In this document: positions 34,226 to 44,621 of the stretch, piece by piece
Layout: every line of letters starts with the position of its first letter
Numbering within the stretch: position 1 is the first letter of the stretch
NCBI RefSeq assembly: GCF_002374835.1
Contig: NZ_NWVD01000003.1
Location: 1 to 64,000 of the forward strand
Direction: 5' to 3'
DNA from: Sphingomonas ginsenosidimutans
GTDB lineage: Bacteria; Pseudomonadota; Alphaproteobacteria; Sphingomonadales; Sphingomonadaceae
DNA length: 64,000 nt
Made by a program: the position numbers and the translations under genes
Notes under the pieces: model-generated
Told to the model about the DNA's origin: nothing
Databases searched by the model: none
What the model saw: the letters and a program-made list of their open reading frames with translations, nothing else

Positions 34226-34263
34226 GACACCCCGGCGGCCGACAAATCGGTCGCCGGGGTGTC
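34226..34263. terminator. Shared hairpin between fliA and flagellin 1
   Basis: GACACCCCGGCG (34226-34237) and CGCCGGGGTGTC (34252-34263) form a perfect 12-bp stem, extended by CCGA/TCGG around the loop CAAA. It lies between two convergent genes and could terminate both; no poly-T run on either side. Confidence 0.65.
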
Positions 34264-34315
34264 GCGCGTCAGCGGTTACGGGCCGCCGCGGGGGGACAGC
34301 GGCCCCACCCGTCGC

Positions 34316-35152
34316 TTAGCCGAGCAGCTTGAGCACGCTCTGCTGCGACTGGTTGGCCTGCGAGAGCATCGCGGTCGACGCCTGGCTGAGGATCTGCGCC
34401 TTGGCGAGCGCGGTCGTCTCGGTCGAGAAGTCCGCGTCCTCGATGCGGCTGCGCGCGTCGGTCAGGTTGGTCATGTTGGTGGTCATGTTGTTGACCGCCG
34501 ATTCGATGCGGTTCTGGATCGCGCCGAATTCCGCGCGCTTGTTCGACACGTTGGAGATCGCGGTGTCGAAGGCGTCGATGTTGGTCGTCCAGTTCGGCGA
34601 CGCGGCGGTGACGTCGACCGCGGACACCGCGGGCGGGCCGGCGGTGACGGCGCTGCTGATCGTCGGCGCCTGGAACGTCATGCTGATCGCGTCGGCGCCC
34701 TCGGCACCGGCCTGGATCGACTTGGTCGCGGCGGTCGCCGGGAACAGCGCCACGCCGTTGAACTGCGTGTTGCTCATCACGCCGTTCACCTGCTTGGCCA
34801 GCTGGTCCATTTCGCTCTTGATGTTCGACAGGTCGGTCGAGCTGTAGCTGCCGTTGGCGGCCTGCACCGTCAGTTCGCGCATCCGCTGCAGCATGTTGCC
34901 GACTTCGTCCAGCGCGCCTTCGGCGGTCTGCGCCATCGAGATGCCGTCGTTGGCGTTGCGGATGCCCTGCGCCATGCCGCGGATTTGCGACGTCATCGAC
35001 GCGCCGATCGCCAGGCCGGCGGCATCGTCCTTCGCCGAGTTGATGCGCTTGCCGGTCGACAGCCGCTGCATCGCGGTCGTCAGGTCCTTGCTGGCGAGCG
35101 CGTTGGCATTGGTGGCGCGCAGCGCCGAGGTATTCGAAGCGATAACGGTCAT
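34316..35152 (-). CDS. Flagellin, copy 1
   Basis: 278 residues, a short flagellin. D0/D1 N-terminal region has [30 protein letters not shown], and the C-terminal region [32 protein letters not shown]; the variable middle (about 140-200) is small. Differs at about 9 of 278 positions from copy 3 and at about 16 from copy 2 by eye. Own sigma-28 promoter at 35227-35255, so the three copies are separate transcription units. Confidence 0.95.
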   Translation of the reverse strand: MTVIASNTSALRATNANALASKDLTTAMQRLSTGKRINSAKDDAAGLAIGASMTSQIRGMAQGIRNANDGISMAQTAEGALDEVGNMLQRMRELTVQAANGSYSSTDLSNIKSEMDQLAKQVNGVMSNTQFNGVALFPATAATKSIQAGAEGADAISMTFQAPTISSAVTAGPPAVSAVDVTAASPNWTTNIDAFDTAISNVSNKRAEFGAIQNRIESAVNNMTTNMTNLTDARSRIEDADFSTETTALAKAQILSQASTAMLSQANQSQQSVLKLLG

Positions 35153-35226
35153 CGGGACCTCCCTGAAGTGCTGCGCCGCCGCCGCCGCCAGGCATCGGGC
35201 CGGGCATTGGATCGTCGCTGCAGGGA

Positions 35227-35255
35227 GAAACGGCCGTCATCGGGCACGCTTTAGG
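35227..35255 (-). promoter_or_regulatory. Sigma-28 promoter of flagellin 1
   Basis: Minus strand CCTAAAG (35255-35249), 14-bp spacer, GCCGTTTC (35234-35227). Start predicted near 35220, giving a leader of about 68 nt to the ATG at 35152. Confidence 0.87.
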
Positions 35256-35270
35256 ATTTTGTTGCACGTC

Positions 35271-35311
35271 GGCGAAAAGAACCCCGCCGCCCCTGACGAG
35301 CGACGGGGTTC
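35271..35311 (-). terminator. Terminator after flagellin 2
   Basis: On the minus strand GAACCCCG (35311-35304) pairs with CGGGGTTC (35286-35279) and is followed by TTTTCGCC. The hairpin plus T-rich tail sits 60 bp beyond the stop of flagellin 2. Confidence 0.7.
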
Positions 35312-35371
35312 CGGTCGACACCAACGCCCCAGTTTCGGGGGCGAAGGGCGCCGGTGCAGACGAGCCGGTCG

Positions 35372-36208
35372 TTAGCCGAGCAGCTTGAGCACGCCCTGCT
35401 GCGACTGGTTGGCCTGCGAGAGCATCGCGGTCGACGCCTGGCTCAGGATCTGCGCCTTGGCGAGCGCGGTCGTCTCGGTCGAGAAGTCCGCGTCCTCGAT
35501 GCGGCTGCGCGCGTCGGACAGGTTGGTCATGTTGGTGGTCATGTTGTTGACCGCCGATTCGATGCGGTTCTGCACCGCACCCAGTTCGGCGCGCTTGTTC
35601 GACACGTTGGCGATCGCGGTGTCGAAGGCGTCGATGTTGGTCGTCCAGTTCGGCGACGCGGCGGTCACGTCGACGGCAGACACCACCGGCGGGCCAGCGG
35701 CGATCGCGCTGCTCAGCGTCGGCGCCTGCAGCGTCATGCTGATCGCGTCGGCACCCTCGGCACCGGCCTGGATCGACTTGGTCGCGGCGGTCGCCGGGAA
35801 CAGCGCCACGCCGTTGAACTGCGTGTTGCTCATCACGCCGTTCACCTGCTTGGCCAGCTGGTCCATTTCGCTCTTGATGTTGGTGAGGTCGTTCGAGCTG
35901 TAGCTGCCGTTGGCGGCCTGCACCGTCAGTTCGCGCATGCGCTGCAGCATGTTGCTCACCTCGTCCAGCGCGCCTTCGGCGGTCTGCGCCATCGAGATGC
36001 CGTCGTTGGCGTTGCGGATGCCCTGCGCCATGCCGCGGATCTGCGACGTCATCGACGCGCCGATCGCCAGGCCGGCGGCATCGTCCTTCGCCGAGTTGAT
36101 GCGCTTGCCGGTCGACAGCCGCTGCATCGCGGTCGTCAGGTCCTTGCTGGCGAGCGAGGATGCGTTGGTGGCGCGCAGCGCCGCGGTATTGGAAGCGATA
36201 ACGGTCAT
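35372..36208 (-). CDS. Flagellin, copy 2
   Basis: 278 residues, the most divergent of the three tandem flagellins; changes cluster in the central region ([20 protein letters not shown] against [20 protein letters not shown] in copies 1 and 3). Terminal export and polymerisation regions are essentially unchanged. ATG at 36208 chosen by alignment with the other two (MTVIASN). Own sigma-28 promoter and terminator. Confidence 0.95.
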   Translation of the reverse strand: MTVIASNTAALRATNASSLASKDLTTAMQRLSTGKRINSAKDDAAGLAIGASMTSQIRGMAQGIRNANDGISMAQTAEGALDEVSNMLQRMRELTVQAANGSYSSNDLTNIKSEMDQLAKQVNGVMSNTQFNGVALFPATAATKSIQAGAEGADAISMTLQAPTLSSAIAAGPPVVSAVDVTAASPNWTTNIDAFDTAIANVSNKRAELGAVQNRIESAVNNMTTNMTNLSDARSRIEDADFSTETTALAKAQILSQASTAMLSQANQSQQGVLKLLG

Positions 36209-36271
36209 CGTGACCCTCCGTGGTTGTCGCGCCGCCGCCGCCCCCGAGGCGTCGGACCGTCGCTGACACCA

Positions 36272-36300
36272 CAAACGACCATGGTTGATGCGACTTTAGG
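36272..36300 (-). promoter_or_regulatory. Sigma-28 promoter of flagellin 2
   Basis: Minus strand CCTAAAG (36300-36294), 14-bp spacer, GTCGTTTG (36279-36272). Predicted leader about 57 nt. Confidence 0.87.
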
Positions 36301-36326
36301 CCTTTTTTTCAGCTGGGCATGACGAA

Positions 36327-36354
36327 GCCCCGCCGGCGCGATCGCCGGCGGGGC
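36327..36354 (-). terminator. Terminator after flagellin 3
   Basis: GCCCCGCCGGCG (36327-36338) and CGCCGGCGGGGC (36343-36354) form a perfect 12-bp stem over a CGAT loop, 32 bp past the flagellin 3 stop. No long T-tract, but further along the minus strand lies an A-rich stretch near the next promoter. Confidence 0.65.
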
Positions 36355-36385
36355 CGCGTGATGCCGGACCGTCGGATCCGCGCCG

Positions 36386-37222
36386 TTACTGGAGCAGCTT
36401 GAGCACGCTCTGCTGCGACTGGTTGGCCTGCGCCAGCATCGCGGTCGACGCCTGGCTGAGGATCTGGGCCTTGGCGAGGGCGGTCGTCTCGGTCGAGAAG
36501 TCCGCGTCCTCGATGCGGCTGCGCGCGTCGGTCAGGTTGGTCATGTTGGTGGTCATGTTGTTGACCGCCGATTCGATGCGGTTCTGCACCGCGCCGAATT
36601 CCGCGCGCTTGTTCGACACGTTGGCGATCGCGGTGTCGAAGGCGTCGATGTTGGTCGTCCAGTTCGGCGACGCGGCGGTCACGTCGACCGCGGACACCGC
36701 GGGCGGGCCGGCGGTGACGGCGCTGCTGATCGTCGGTGCCTGGAACGTCATGCTGATCGCGTCGGCGCCCTCGGCACCGGCCTGGATCGACTTGGTCGCG
36801 GCGGTCGCCGGGAACAGCGCCACGCCGTTGAACTGCGTGTTGGTCATCACGCCGTTCACCTGCTTGGCCAGCTGGTCCATTTCGCTCTTGATGTTGGTGA
36901 GGTCGGTCGAGCTGTAGCTGCCGTTGGCGGCCTGCACCGTCAGTTCGCGCATGCGCTGCAGCATGTTGCCGACCTCGTCCAGCGCGCCTTCGGCGGTCTG
37001 CGCCATCGAGATGCCGTCGTTGGCGTTGCGGATGCCCTGCGCCATGCCGCGGATCTGCGACGTCATCGACGCGCCGATCGCCAGGCCGGCGGCGTCGTCC
37101 TTCGCCGAGTTGATGCGCTTGCCGGTCGACAACCGCTGCATCGCGGTTGTCAGGTCCTTGCTGGCGAGCGCGGATGCGTTACTGGCGCGCAGCGCCGAGG
37201 TGTTCGAACTGATTACGGTCAT
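36386..37222 (-). CDS. Flagellin, copy 3
   Basis: 278 residues, about 97% identical by eye to copy 1. It ends VLKLLQ instead of KLLG, and starts [19 protein letters not shown]. Divergent from the flagellar activator gene, with 307 bp between starts that hold its sigma-28 promoter (37295-37323), CGGCA/TGCCG palindromes and a CtrA-type half-site. Tandem near-identity invites recombination between copies. Confidence 0.95.
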   Translation of the reverse strand: MTVISSNTSALRASNASALASKDLTTAMQRLSTGKRINSAKDDAAGLAIGASMTSQIRGMAQGIRNANDGISMAQTAEGALDEVGNMLQRMRELTVQAANGSYSSTDLTNIKSEMDQLAKQVNGVMTNTQFNGVALFPATAATKSIQAGAEGADAISMTFQAPTISSAVTAGPPAVSAVDVTAASPNWTTNIDAFDTAIANVSNKRAEFGAVQNRIESAVNNMTTNMTNLTDARSRIEDADFSTETTALAKAQILSQASTAMLAQANQSQQSVLKLLQ

Positions 37223-37294
37223 GGGATGGTCTCCTGCGTCGCCTAACCCCGCCAGCCCCCTCGGAAGGCAGGTGATCCGCGCCGTCTGACCAGC

Positions 37295-37323
37295 AAAACG
37301 GCAGGGTTTTGCCGGTCTTTAGG
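37295..37323 (-). promoter_or_regulatory. Sigma-28 promoter of flagellin 3
   Basis: Minus strand CCTAAAG (37323-37317), 14-bp spacer, GCCGTTTT (37302-37295). The spacer and -10 region overlap a palindrome CGGCAGGGTTTTGCCG (37299-37314), the same length and arms as the one at 27825-27840, so activator binding here could modulate this copy. Confidence 0.87.
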
Positions 37324-37330
37324 AAAATTC

Positions 37331-37462
37331 TTGCCGGCCCCCTGCCGGGGCTTGCCGGTTGCCGGCCAATCGGGGCACCTCGCGCGCGCGCGATACGCCC
37401 CCGCGCGAGGGCACGCGACGCACCGGTACGCGCGCCCGGAAAAAATCTGCCGCCGGACGGCA
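37331..37462. promoter_or_regulatory. TTGCCGG repeats and TGCCG/CGGCA palindrome, candidate activator sites
   Basis: TTGCCGG occurs at 37331, 37352-37353 and 37359-37360, and TTGCCGGTTGCCGGC near 37352-37366 repeats a sequence found at 27836-27849. A further palindrome TGCCG-CCGGA-CGGCA is at 37448-37462. These flank the activator gene and flagellin 3. They resemble the GC-rich palindromic ftr enhancers bound by FlbD in Caulobacter, from memory; binding is not shown. Confidence 0.5.
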
Positions 37463-37475
37463 AATGATACCCGGC

Positions 37476-37484
37476 GTTAACCAT
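37476..37484 (+). promoter_or_regulatory. CtrA-type half-site upstream of the flagellar activator
   Basis: GTTAACCAT, identical to the TTAACCAT half-site known for alphaproteobacterial CtrA, 45 bp before the activator ATG. No second TTAA follows at the 7-bp spacing of a full site. Suggests entry of the cluster into CtrA control, as in Caulobacter class II genes. Confidence 0.45.
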
Positions 37485-37529
37485 TTCGGTCGCATTCCAA
37501 CCCTCGTCAGATTGAGGGATTCGAAGATC

Positions 37530-38821
<1,292 letters not shown>

Positions 38822-38825
<4 letters not shown>

Positions 38826-39184
38826 GCGGGGTCGCCGGAATCGGCGGCGTCGACCGGGTGATGGCGCTGCGCGCGCAAATCCTGGAACGCAACGCCGCGC
38901 TGAGCCGCGCCAACGCCTCCGCGGGGGCAAGCGCGCCCGAGCCGGTCGGCGCATCGACCGGCGCCACCAGCTTCGCCGACACGATGCAGTCGGCGATCGG
39001 CAAGGTGAACGAGACCCAGCAGAAGGCGTCGGCGCTGTCGGAAGCCTACGAACGCGGCGAAACCGTCGACATCGCCAAGGTGATGCTGGCCCGCCAGGAA
39101 GCGTCGGTCGGGTTCGAGGCGACGCTGCAGGTCCGCAACAAGATCCTGTCCGCCTACAAGGACATCATGAGTATGCCGGTGTAA
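38822..39184 (+). CDS. fliE: Flagellar hook-basal body protein FliE
   Basis: 120 residues. Links the MS-ring to the rod. C-terminal block FADTMQSAIGKVNETQQKA, then VDIAKVMLARQEASVGFEATLQVRNKILSAYKDIMSMPV, is the FliE signature. Overlaps the activator stop by four bases and is 1 bp from fliF. Confidence 0.93.
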
Positions 39185-39185
39185 C

Positions 39186-40943
39186 ATGAGCAACGCTCTC
39201 GCACCCACATCGCAGCCGCAGCAGCCGGTGCCCGTCACGATGGTGCCGGAACGGTTCGCCAATCCGCTGCGCCAGATCCAGGGCGTGTTCGCACAGCCCG
39301 CGGTACGCCGCGCGGGGCCGATGGCGCTGATGGTCAGCCTGATCGGCGGCGCCGCGCTGGCATGGTCGGCACTGTCCACCCCGCCGCAGAAGACGCTGTT
39401 CTCCGGCCTGCCGGACAGCGACAAGGCGGCCGTCACTACCGCGCTCAATGCCGCGAACATCACCAGCCATATCGACGATTCCACCGGATCGCTGACCGTC
39501 GCCGAGGAGGATTATTCCAAGGCGCGGCTGCTACTGGCGGGCCAGGGTCTGCCGAAGGCGGCGCCCGGCGGCTATGCGATCCTCGACCAGCTGCCGATGG
39601 GCGTCAGCCGCGCGGTGGAGGGCGAACGCCTGCGCCAGGCGCGCGAGACCGAACTTGCCCGTTCGATCCAGGAGATCGACGCGGTGGCGGAGGCGCGCGT
39701 CCACCTCGCCATGCCCGAAACCAGCGTGTTCGTGCGCGACAATGCCGCGCCGTCCGCATCGGTGGTGCTCAAGCTGCAGGGCGGGCGCTCACTCAGCGAC
39801 GCGCAGGTTTCCTCGATCGTCAACCTCGTCGCCTCGTCGGTGCCGGGGATGAAGCCCGATGCGGTGACGATCGTCGACCAGCTCGGCGGCCTGTTGACCA
39901 AGCATGCCGGCGGACCGGATGCCGCCAATGACGCGCGCATCGATTTCCAGCGCCGCGTCGAGGAAAAGTATCGCCAGCAGCTGATCCAGCTGCTGACCCC
40001 GCTGGTCGGCGCGGGCAATTTCACCGCCGAGGTGCAGGCCGACGTCAATCTGGACGAAACCAGCGCGACGCGCGAAAGCTATGACAAGCAGGGCGCGCTG
40101 CGCGCCGAAACCGGCAACTGGACCGGCAACCAGGCGACGACCGCCCCGCCGGGCGGCATCCCCGGCGCGCTGAGCAACACCCCGCCGCCCGCCGCGCAGC
40201 TGTCGACGCCGCAGCCGGCGACCGGCAACCCCGGCACACCGCCCGCCGCGCCCACCGCCGGCGGCCCCGCGCCCGATCCCGCGAAACAGTCCGATGCGTT
40301 CCAGCGCGCCTATGACCTGGGCAAGGAAGTGTCGGTCACCCGCAACGCGCCGGGCAGCATCAAGCGGCTGTCGGTCGCGGTGCTGCTGCGTGATCCCGAC
40401 AAGGGCCGGCGCACCGCGATGGAAATCGGCCAGATCAGCGATCTGGTGAAGGGCGCAGTCGGTTTCGACCAGGCGCGCAACGACAACGTCACCGTCATCA
40501 GCCGCAAGTTCGCCGATTCGGCGACCGAGCCGGCCGCGGCGCCGAAATGGTACGACAATGCGCTGGTCCCGATGATCGCGCGCAATGCCACCGCGGTCAT
40601 CATCGCGCTCCTGGTGCTGCTGCTGGGCGTCCGCCCGCTGGCCAAGGCATTGATGAAGAAGCGCGAGGAGGCACCCGCCGCCGCCGCCGAAGCACTGCCC
40701 GCGCCCGCCGCGCGCCGCCGCAAGCGCCGTGGCCCGAGCGCCGGCGCTGCCGACGACGCCACCGCGCATTACGACGACGACGATGACGACATTGAGGTGT
40801 CCGAACCGGTCGGCCTCGACCAGATCGAGACCAGCCGCAGCTATGACGAGCGGATCGACGCGGTGCGTGGCTTCACCCGTGACAATCCGGCGCGCGCCGC
40901 GCTCGCGGTACGCGACATGATCGCCGCGGACGCCAAGTCATGA
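39186..40943 (+). CDS. fliF: Flagellar MS-ring protein FliF
   Basis: 585 residues. Forms the MS ring in the inner membrane. N-terminal helix at residues 44-63, long periplasmic region with LLAGQGLPKAAPGGYAILDQ and RVHLAMPETSVFVRDNAAPSASVVLKL, a Pro-rich insertion around 320-360, and a second helix near 458-485 (ATAVIIALLVLLLGVRPLAK). The cytoplasmic tail is acidic (DDDDDDIE-like) and ends with the FliG-binding stretch RAALAVRDMIAADAKS. Confidence 0.95.
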   Translation: MSNALAPTSQPQQPVPVTMVPERFANPLRQIQGVFAQPAVRRAGPMALMVSLIGGAALAWSALSTPPQKTLFSGLPDSDKAAVTTALNAANITSHIDDSTGSLTVAEEDYSKARLLLAGQGLPKAAPGGYAILDQLPMGVSRAVEGERLRQARETELARSIQEIDAVAEARVHLAMPETSVFVRDNAAPSASVVLKLQGGRSLSDAQVSSIVNLVASSVPGMKPDAVTIVDQLGGLLTKHAGGPDAANDARIDFQRRVEEKYRQQLIQLLTPLVGAGNFTAEVQADVNLDETSATRESYDKQGALRAETGNWTGNQATTAPPGGIPGALSNTPPPAAQLSTPQPATGNPGTPPAAPTAGGPAPDPAKQSDAFQRAYDLGKEVSVTRNAPGSIKRLSVAVLLRDPDKGRRTAMEIGQISDLVKGAVGFDQARNDNVTVISRKFADSATEPAAAPKWYDNALVPMIARNATAVIIALLVLLLGVRPLAKALMKKREEAPAAAAEALPAPAARRRKRRGPSAGAADDATAHYDDDDDDIEVSEPVGLDQIETSRSYDERIDAVRGFTRDNPARAALAVRDMIAADAKS

Positions 40944-41977
40944 GCGAGGAACAGGCCACCGCCACGACCCCGCCGCCGCGCACCTTCACCGGGGTGGAGC
41001 GCGCCGCGGTGCTGATGATGCTGGTCGGCGACGACGAAGCCGCCGCGATCCTGCAGAAGCTGGAACCCGACGAGGTCCGCAACCTGGGCAGCGCGATGTT
41101 CGCGGTGGCGGACGTCAGCGAGGAAGAGGTGCAGCTCGTCCTCGACAATTTCGTCGGGTGTGCGCGGCAGCGCACCGGCATCACCTTCGATCCCGGCCGC
41201 AAGGTGGAATCGGTGATGACCCGCGCGCTGGGCGCCGAAAAGGCCGAAAGCGTGCTGGCGCGCATCACCCCGGCCGAGGCGGTGTGCGAGATCGACCTGC
41301 TCGACTGGCTCGACGCGACCGAGATCGCCGCGCTGCTCGACAAGGAGCATCCGCAGATCGCCGCGGTGATGATCGCCAATCTCGATGCCGAGGTCGGCAG
41401 CAAGGTGCTGGAGCTGCTGCCCGAGCTGGTCCAGCCCGACATCCTGCACCGCATCGCACGGCTGGGGCCGATCACGCCCGAGGCGGTCGACATGCTGCGC
41501 ACGCTGATCGCCAACCGCACCAGCGGCGGCGGCACCGGCGCGGGCACGTCGCTGCAACTGGGCGGCGCGCGCGAGGCGGCCAAGCTGCTGCAGGGCGCGC
41601 GCAAGTCGGTGGAACAGCGCGTCATGCCCAAGCTGTTCAAGATGGACCGCGACATGGCCAAGCAGATCGAGGAGGCGATGTTCGTCTTCGAGAACCTGCT
41701 GGAAATGGACGACAAGAACCTGGGCACGCTGATCCGCAACGTCGATGGCGACACGCTGACCCGTGCGCTGAAGGGCGTCGAGGAAAGTGCGCGCAACCGC
41801 ATCCTGGGCTGCATGTCGGCACGTGCCGCCGACGGCATCCGCGACGATATGGAAGCACGCGGCCCGATGAAGCTGAGCGAAGTGCTGGATGCGCAGAAGG
41901 TGATGATCCAGATCGCGCGCAACCTGGCGAAGGACGGGACGATCCAGATGGGGGCAGGCGACGACGATTATGTCTGA
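40940..41977 (+). CDS. fliG: Flagellar motor switch protein FliG
   Basis: 345 residues. Torque-generating C-ring protein. N-terminal FliF-binding part TGVERAAVLMMLVGDDEAAAIL, middle domain with EHPQIAAVMIANLDAEVGSKVLELLP (EHPQ motif), and C-terminal domain MFVFENLLEMDDKNLGTLIRNVDGDTLTRALKGV carrying the charged stator-contact residues. ATGA overlap with fliF and 8-bp overlap with fliH. Confidence 0.96.
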   Translation: MSEEQATATTPPPRTFTGVERAAVLMMLVGDDEAAAILQKLEPDEVRNLGSAMFAVADVSEEEVQLVLDNFVGCARQRTGITFDPGRKVESVMTRALGAEKAESVLARITPAEAVCEIDLLDWLDATEIAALLDKEHPQIAAVMIANLDAEVGSKVLELLPELVQPDILHRIARLGPITPEAVDMLRTLIANRTSGGGTGAGTSLQLGGAREAAKLLQGARKSVEQRVMPKLFKMDRDMAKQIEEAMFVFENLLEMDDKNLGTLIRNVDGDTLTRALKGVEESARNRILGCMSARAADGIRDDMEARGPMKLSEVLDAQKVMIQIARNLAKDGTIQMGAGDDDYV

Positions 41978-42734
41978 CAACGGTTTCGTCATCGGACTGC
42001 CGTCGCGCGTGGACGAGGCGGCGGCCTCGCGCGTGCGTGCGCAGACCCGCGAGCATCAATCCCCGACCGGTTTCACTCCTGCCGAACTGATCCAGCGGAT
42101 CGAGGAAGCGTTCGGCGGCAGCACCGCCGAGACGGTCGGCGCCGCGCCGCGCCATTTCCACCCCGCCGACCGCGCCGACAATCCCACCGAGGGCTGGGAT
42201 CCGCTCGATGCCGCGGCCGAGCCCAGCGCCTTCCTCGACCCCGTCGAGGTCGCGCGCGCCGAGGGGTATGAGGACGGCGTCGCCGCCGCCACGCTGGCCG
42301 CGCGCGAGGACATGGAGCGCGACCGCGCGATGATGACCGCGCTCGCAGCCGAGCTGAAGGCGGGCGGCGCGATCGACCGCGCGGCGCTGGCCGATGCGCT
42401 GCGCCGCACCGTGCTGGCGCTGGTCGGCAAGCTGGTCGGCGAGAACGGCGTGTCGGGCGAATTGCTGGCGGCGCGCATCGCCGCGGCGTCGGACCTGCTG
42501 GCCGATGCGCACGAATCGGCGATGCTGCGCGTCCATCCCGACGATGTCGCGCTGCTGGACGGGCTGCTGCCCGACACGATCTTCCCGGTCGGCGACGCCG
42601 CGATCGCGCGCGGCAGCTTCGTGCTGGAAGCCGCCTCGACCATTGTCGAGGACGGCCCAGCGCTGTGGCTGGACCAGCTTGCCGGCGCGATCGAGCGCGT
42701 TCCCCTTCCCGCGTCCAGAACCGCCGCCGCGTGA
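41970..42734 (+). CDS. fliH: FliH-like flagellar export regulator
   Basis: 254 residues. FliH holds the FliI ATPase at the C-ring. The middle is helical and charged (ARAEGYEDGVAAATLAAREDMERDRAMM), and the C-terminal half has LVGKLVGENGVSGELLAARIAAA and MLRVHPDDVALLDGLLP, as in the FliH/FlbE family. Weakly conserved protein; call supported by position between fliG and fliI. Confidence 0.85.
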   Translation: MSDNGFVIGLPSRVDEAAASRVRAQTREHQSPTGFTPAELIQRIEEAFGGSTAETVGAAPRHFHPADRADNPTEGWDPLDAAAEPSAFLDPVEVARAEGYEDGVAAATLAAREDMERDRAMMTALAAELKAGGAIDRAALADALRRTVLALVGKLVGENGVSGELLAARIAAASDLLADAHESAMLRVHPDDVALLDGLLPDTIFPVGDAAIARGSFVLEAASTIVEDGPALWLDQLAGAIERVPLPASRTAAA

Positions 42735-44083
42735 TGCTCAACCGCTACGCCGGCGATTATCTCGACGCGCTCGCCGCTGCGGACGTGCGCCCGCGCGCGC
42801 GCGTGTCGGGGCGGCTGGCGTCGTATGACGGGCTGCTGATGGAGGCGGTGGGGCTGTCGCTGCCGGTCGGCACCGTCTGCCTGATCGGCGCGGCGGGCAC
42901 GCATCAGGTGGAGGCCGAGGTGATCGGTTTCCGCAACGGCCGCACGCTGATGATGAACCTGGGCGGCGCCGCCGCGCTGCTGCCCGACGCCCCGGTGCGC
43001 CCGCTGGGAGCGCCGGGCGAGGCGGAGGTGGGCGCCGCGCTGCTCGGCCGCGTCGTCGATGGCGCGGGTAACCCGATCGACGGGCTGGGGCCGATCCGCG
43101 GCGCGGGCCACTGGCCGCTGGCCGGGCGCATCCAGTCGCCGCTCGACCGCGGGCGCGTGGTGGCGCCGATGGACGTCGGCGTGCGCGCGATCAACGGGCT
43201 GCTCACCGTCGGGCAGGGCCAGCGCGTCGGCATCATGGCCGGTTCGGGGGTCGGCAAGTCGGTGCTGCTGGGGATGATGGTGCGCGCGGCGCGGGCCGAC
43301 GTGGTCGTCATCGGGCTGATCGGCGAGCGCAGCCGCGAAGTCGCCGACTTCCTGGAAACCAAAGTGGCCGGGGAGGCGCGCGCGCGCGCGGTCGTCGTCG
43401 CGGTGCCTGCCAACCATTCCCCCGTGCTGCGCATCCGCGGCGCGCTGCGCGCCACCGCGATCGCCGAAGCGTTCCGCGCCGAAGGCAAGAAGGTGCTGCT
43501 CATCATCGATTCGCTGACCCGCGTCGCGCACGCCGGGCGCGAGATCGGGCTGGCGCTGGGCGAGCCGGCCTCGGCGCGCGGCTATCCGCCGTCCGCGATC
43601 GCGATGCTGCCCAACCTGATCGAGCGGGCGGGGTCCGACGTCCACACCGGCGGGTCGATCACCGCGATCTACACCGTGCTGGCGGACGGCGACGACGGTA
43701 ACGATCCCGTCGTCGATTCGGCGCGATCGATCCTCGACGGGCATATCGTGCTCAGCCGCGCGATGGCCGAACGTGCGGTCTATCCCGCGATTGACATCTC
43801 CAAGTCGGTCAGTCGCGTGATGAACGACATCGTGCCGCGCGATCACCAGCAGGCCGCGCGCGCGCTGCGCCGGCATCTGGCGACCTATGAGGAAAATCGC
43901 GATCTGGTGCTGATGGGCGCCTATCGCGCCGGCAGCGATGCCGCGATCGACGCGGCGATCGCCTATCACCCGGCGATCATGGAATTCGTGCGCCAGGACA
44001 CCGACCAGATCGTGCCGCTGGAGGATGCCGCGGCGGAACTAACCGGCGTGTTCGGCGACGCGCCGGACGGCACGCATGGCTGA
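42734..44083 (+). CDS. fliI: Flagellum-specific ATPase FliI
   Basis: 449 residues. Export ATPase, related to F1 beta. Walker A AGSGVGKS at 169-176, Walker B VLLIIDSLTR, the segment GERSREVADFLE, and YPPSAIAMLPNLIERAG are FliI family features. ATG at 42734 forms TGATG with the fliH stop; a GTG directly before (42731) is the alternative. Confidence 0.96.
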   Translation: MLNRYAGDYLDALAAADVRPRARVSGRLASYDGLLMEAVGLSLPVGTVCLIGAAGTHQVEAEVIGFRNGRTLMMNLGGAAALLPDAPVRPLGAPGEAEVGAALLGRVVDGAGNPIDGLGPIRGAGHWPLAGRIQSPLDRGRVVAPMDVGVRAINGLLTVGQGQRVGIMAGSGVGKSVLLGMMVRAARADVVVIGLIGERSREVADFLETKVAGEARARAVVVAVPANHSPVLRIRGALRATAIAEAFRAEGKKVLLIIDSLTRVAHAGREIGLALGEPASARGYPPSAIAMLPNLIERAGSDVHTGGSITAIYTVLADGDDGNDPVVDSARSILDGHIVLSRAMAERAVYPAIDISKSVSRVMNDIVPRDHQQAARALRRHLATYEENRDLVLMGAYRAGSDAAIDAAIAYHPAIMEFVRQDTDQIVPLEDAAAELTGVFGDAPDGTHG

Positions 44084-44486
44084 CGGCAAGCGGCTCCAGC
44101 GGCTGCACCGCGTCCGCACGCTGCAACTCAACCTGGCGCGCGCGGACGAAGCGCGCGCGCGCGAACAGGTGACCAGCGAACAGCAATTGTCGCATCGCAT
44201 CGCGCAGCTGGCCGCCGCGGTCGCGCCGCAGCCCGCGCTGGTCCCCGGCGCCGCGCATCTGGCCGCCGCCGCGCACTTCCGCGAGCGGCTGCACCGGTCT
44301 GCCGACGCCGCGGTCGAGCGCGTCCGCACCGCCGAGATGAACGCCGACCGCCGCAGCCAGGCCGCGCGCGCCGCGCACCGCGACCAGAGCGCGGTCGAAA
44401 AGCTGATCGATCGCCACCGCGCGGAGCTGATCCGCGCCGAGATGAAGGCGCTGGAGGATGCGCCCGCGCCCACCCGCCGGCGCTGA
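44076..44486 (+). CDS. fliJ: FliJ-like export protein
   Basis: 136 residues, almost entirely coiled coil with alternating charged residues (LQLNLARADEARAREQVTSEQQL, DRHRAELIRAEMKALEDA). FliJ forms the central stalk of the export ATPase. Little sequence conservation exists in this family; call rests on the coiled coil, size and position after fliI with an 8-bp overlap. Confidence 0.78.
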   Translation: MADGKRLQRLHRVRTLQLNLARADEARAREQVTSEQQLSHRIAQLAAAVAPQPALVPGAAHLAAAAHFRERLHRSADAAVERVRTAEMNADRRSQAARAAHRDQSAVEKLIDRHRAELIRAEMKALEDAPAPTRRR

Positions 44487-44506
44487 GCCACGCGCGATCG
44501 CCGCCG

Positions 44507-44524
44507 GGGCGGGGGCCGCCCTTT
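44507..44524 (+). terminator. Weak hairpin after fliJ
   Basis: GGGCGG (44507-44512) and CCGCCC (44516-44521) form a 6-bp stem followed by TTT. It lies 20 bp after fliJ and before the fliK promoter, so could end the activator-fliEFGHIJ operon. Short stem and tail limit confidence. Confidence 0.4.
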
Positions 44525-44621
44525 CGTCCGCGAGGTCCGCGAATCCAATGGCTTGTACGGATACGGGGCGGTCGCGAGGCGCGCTACGCCGACCGCATGT
44601 CGCCCGCCGCGAATCTCAAAA

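Noticed and set aside
34269..36272. 667-residue minus-strand frame spanning two flagellin genes
   Set aside because: It repeats the same shadow sequence twice because the two flagellins are near-identical; not a gene.
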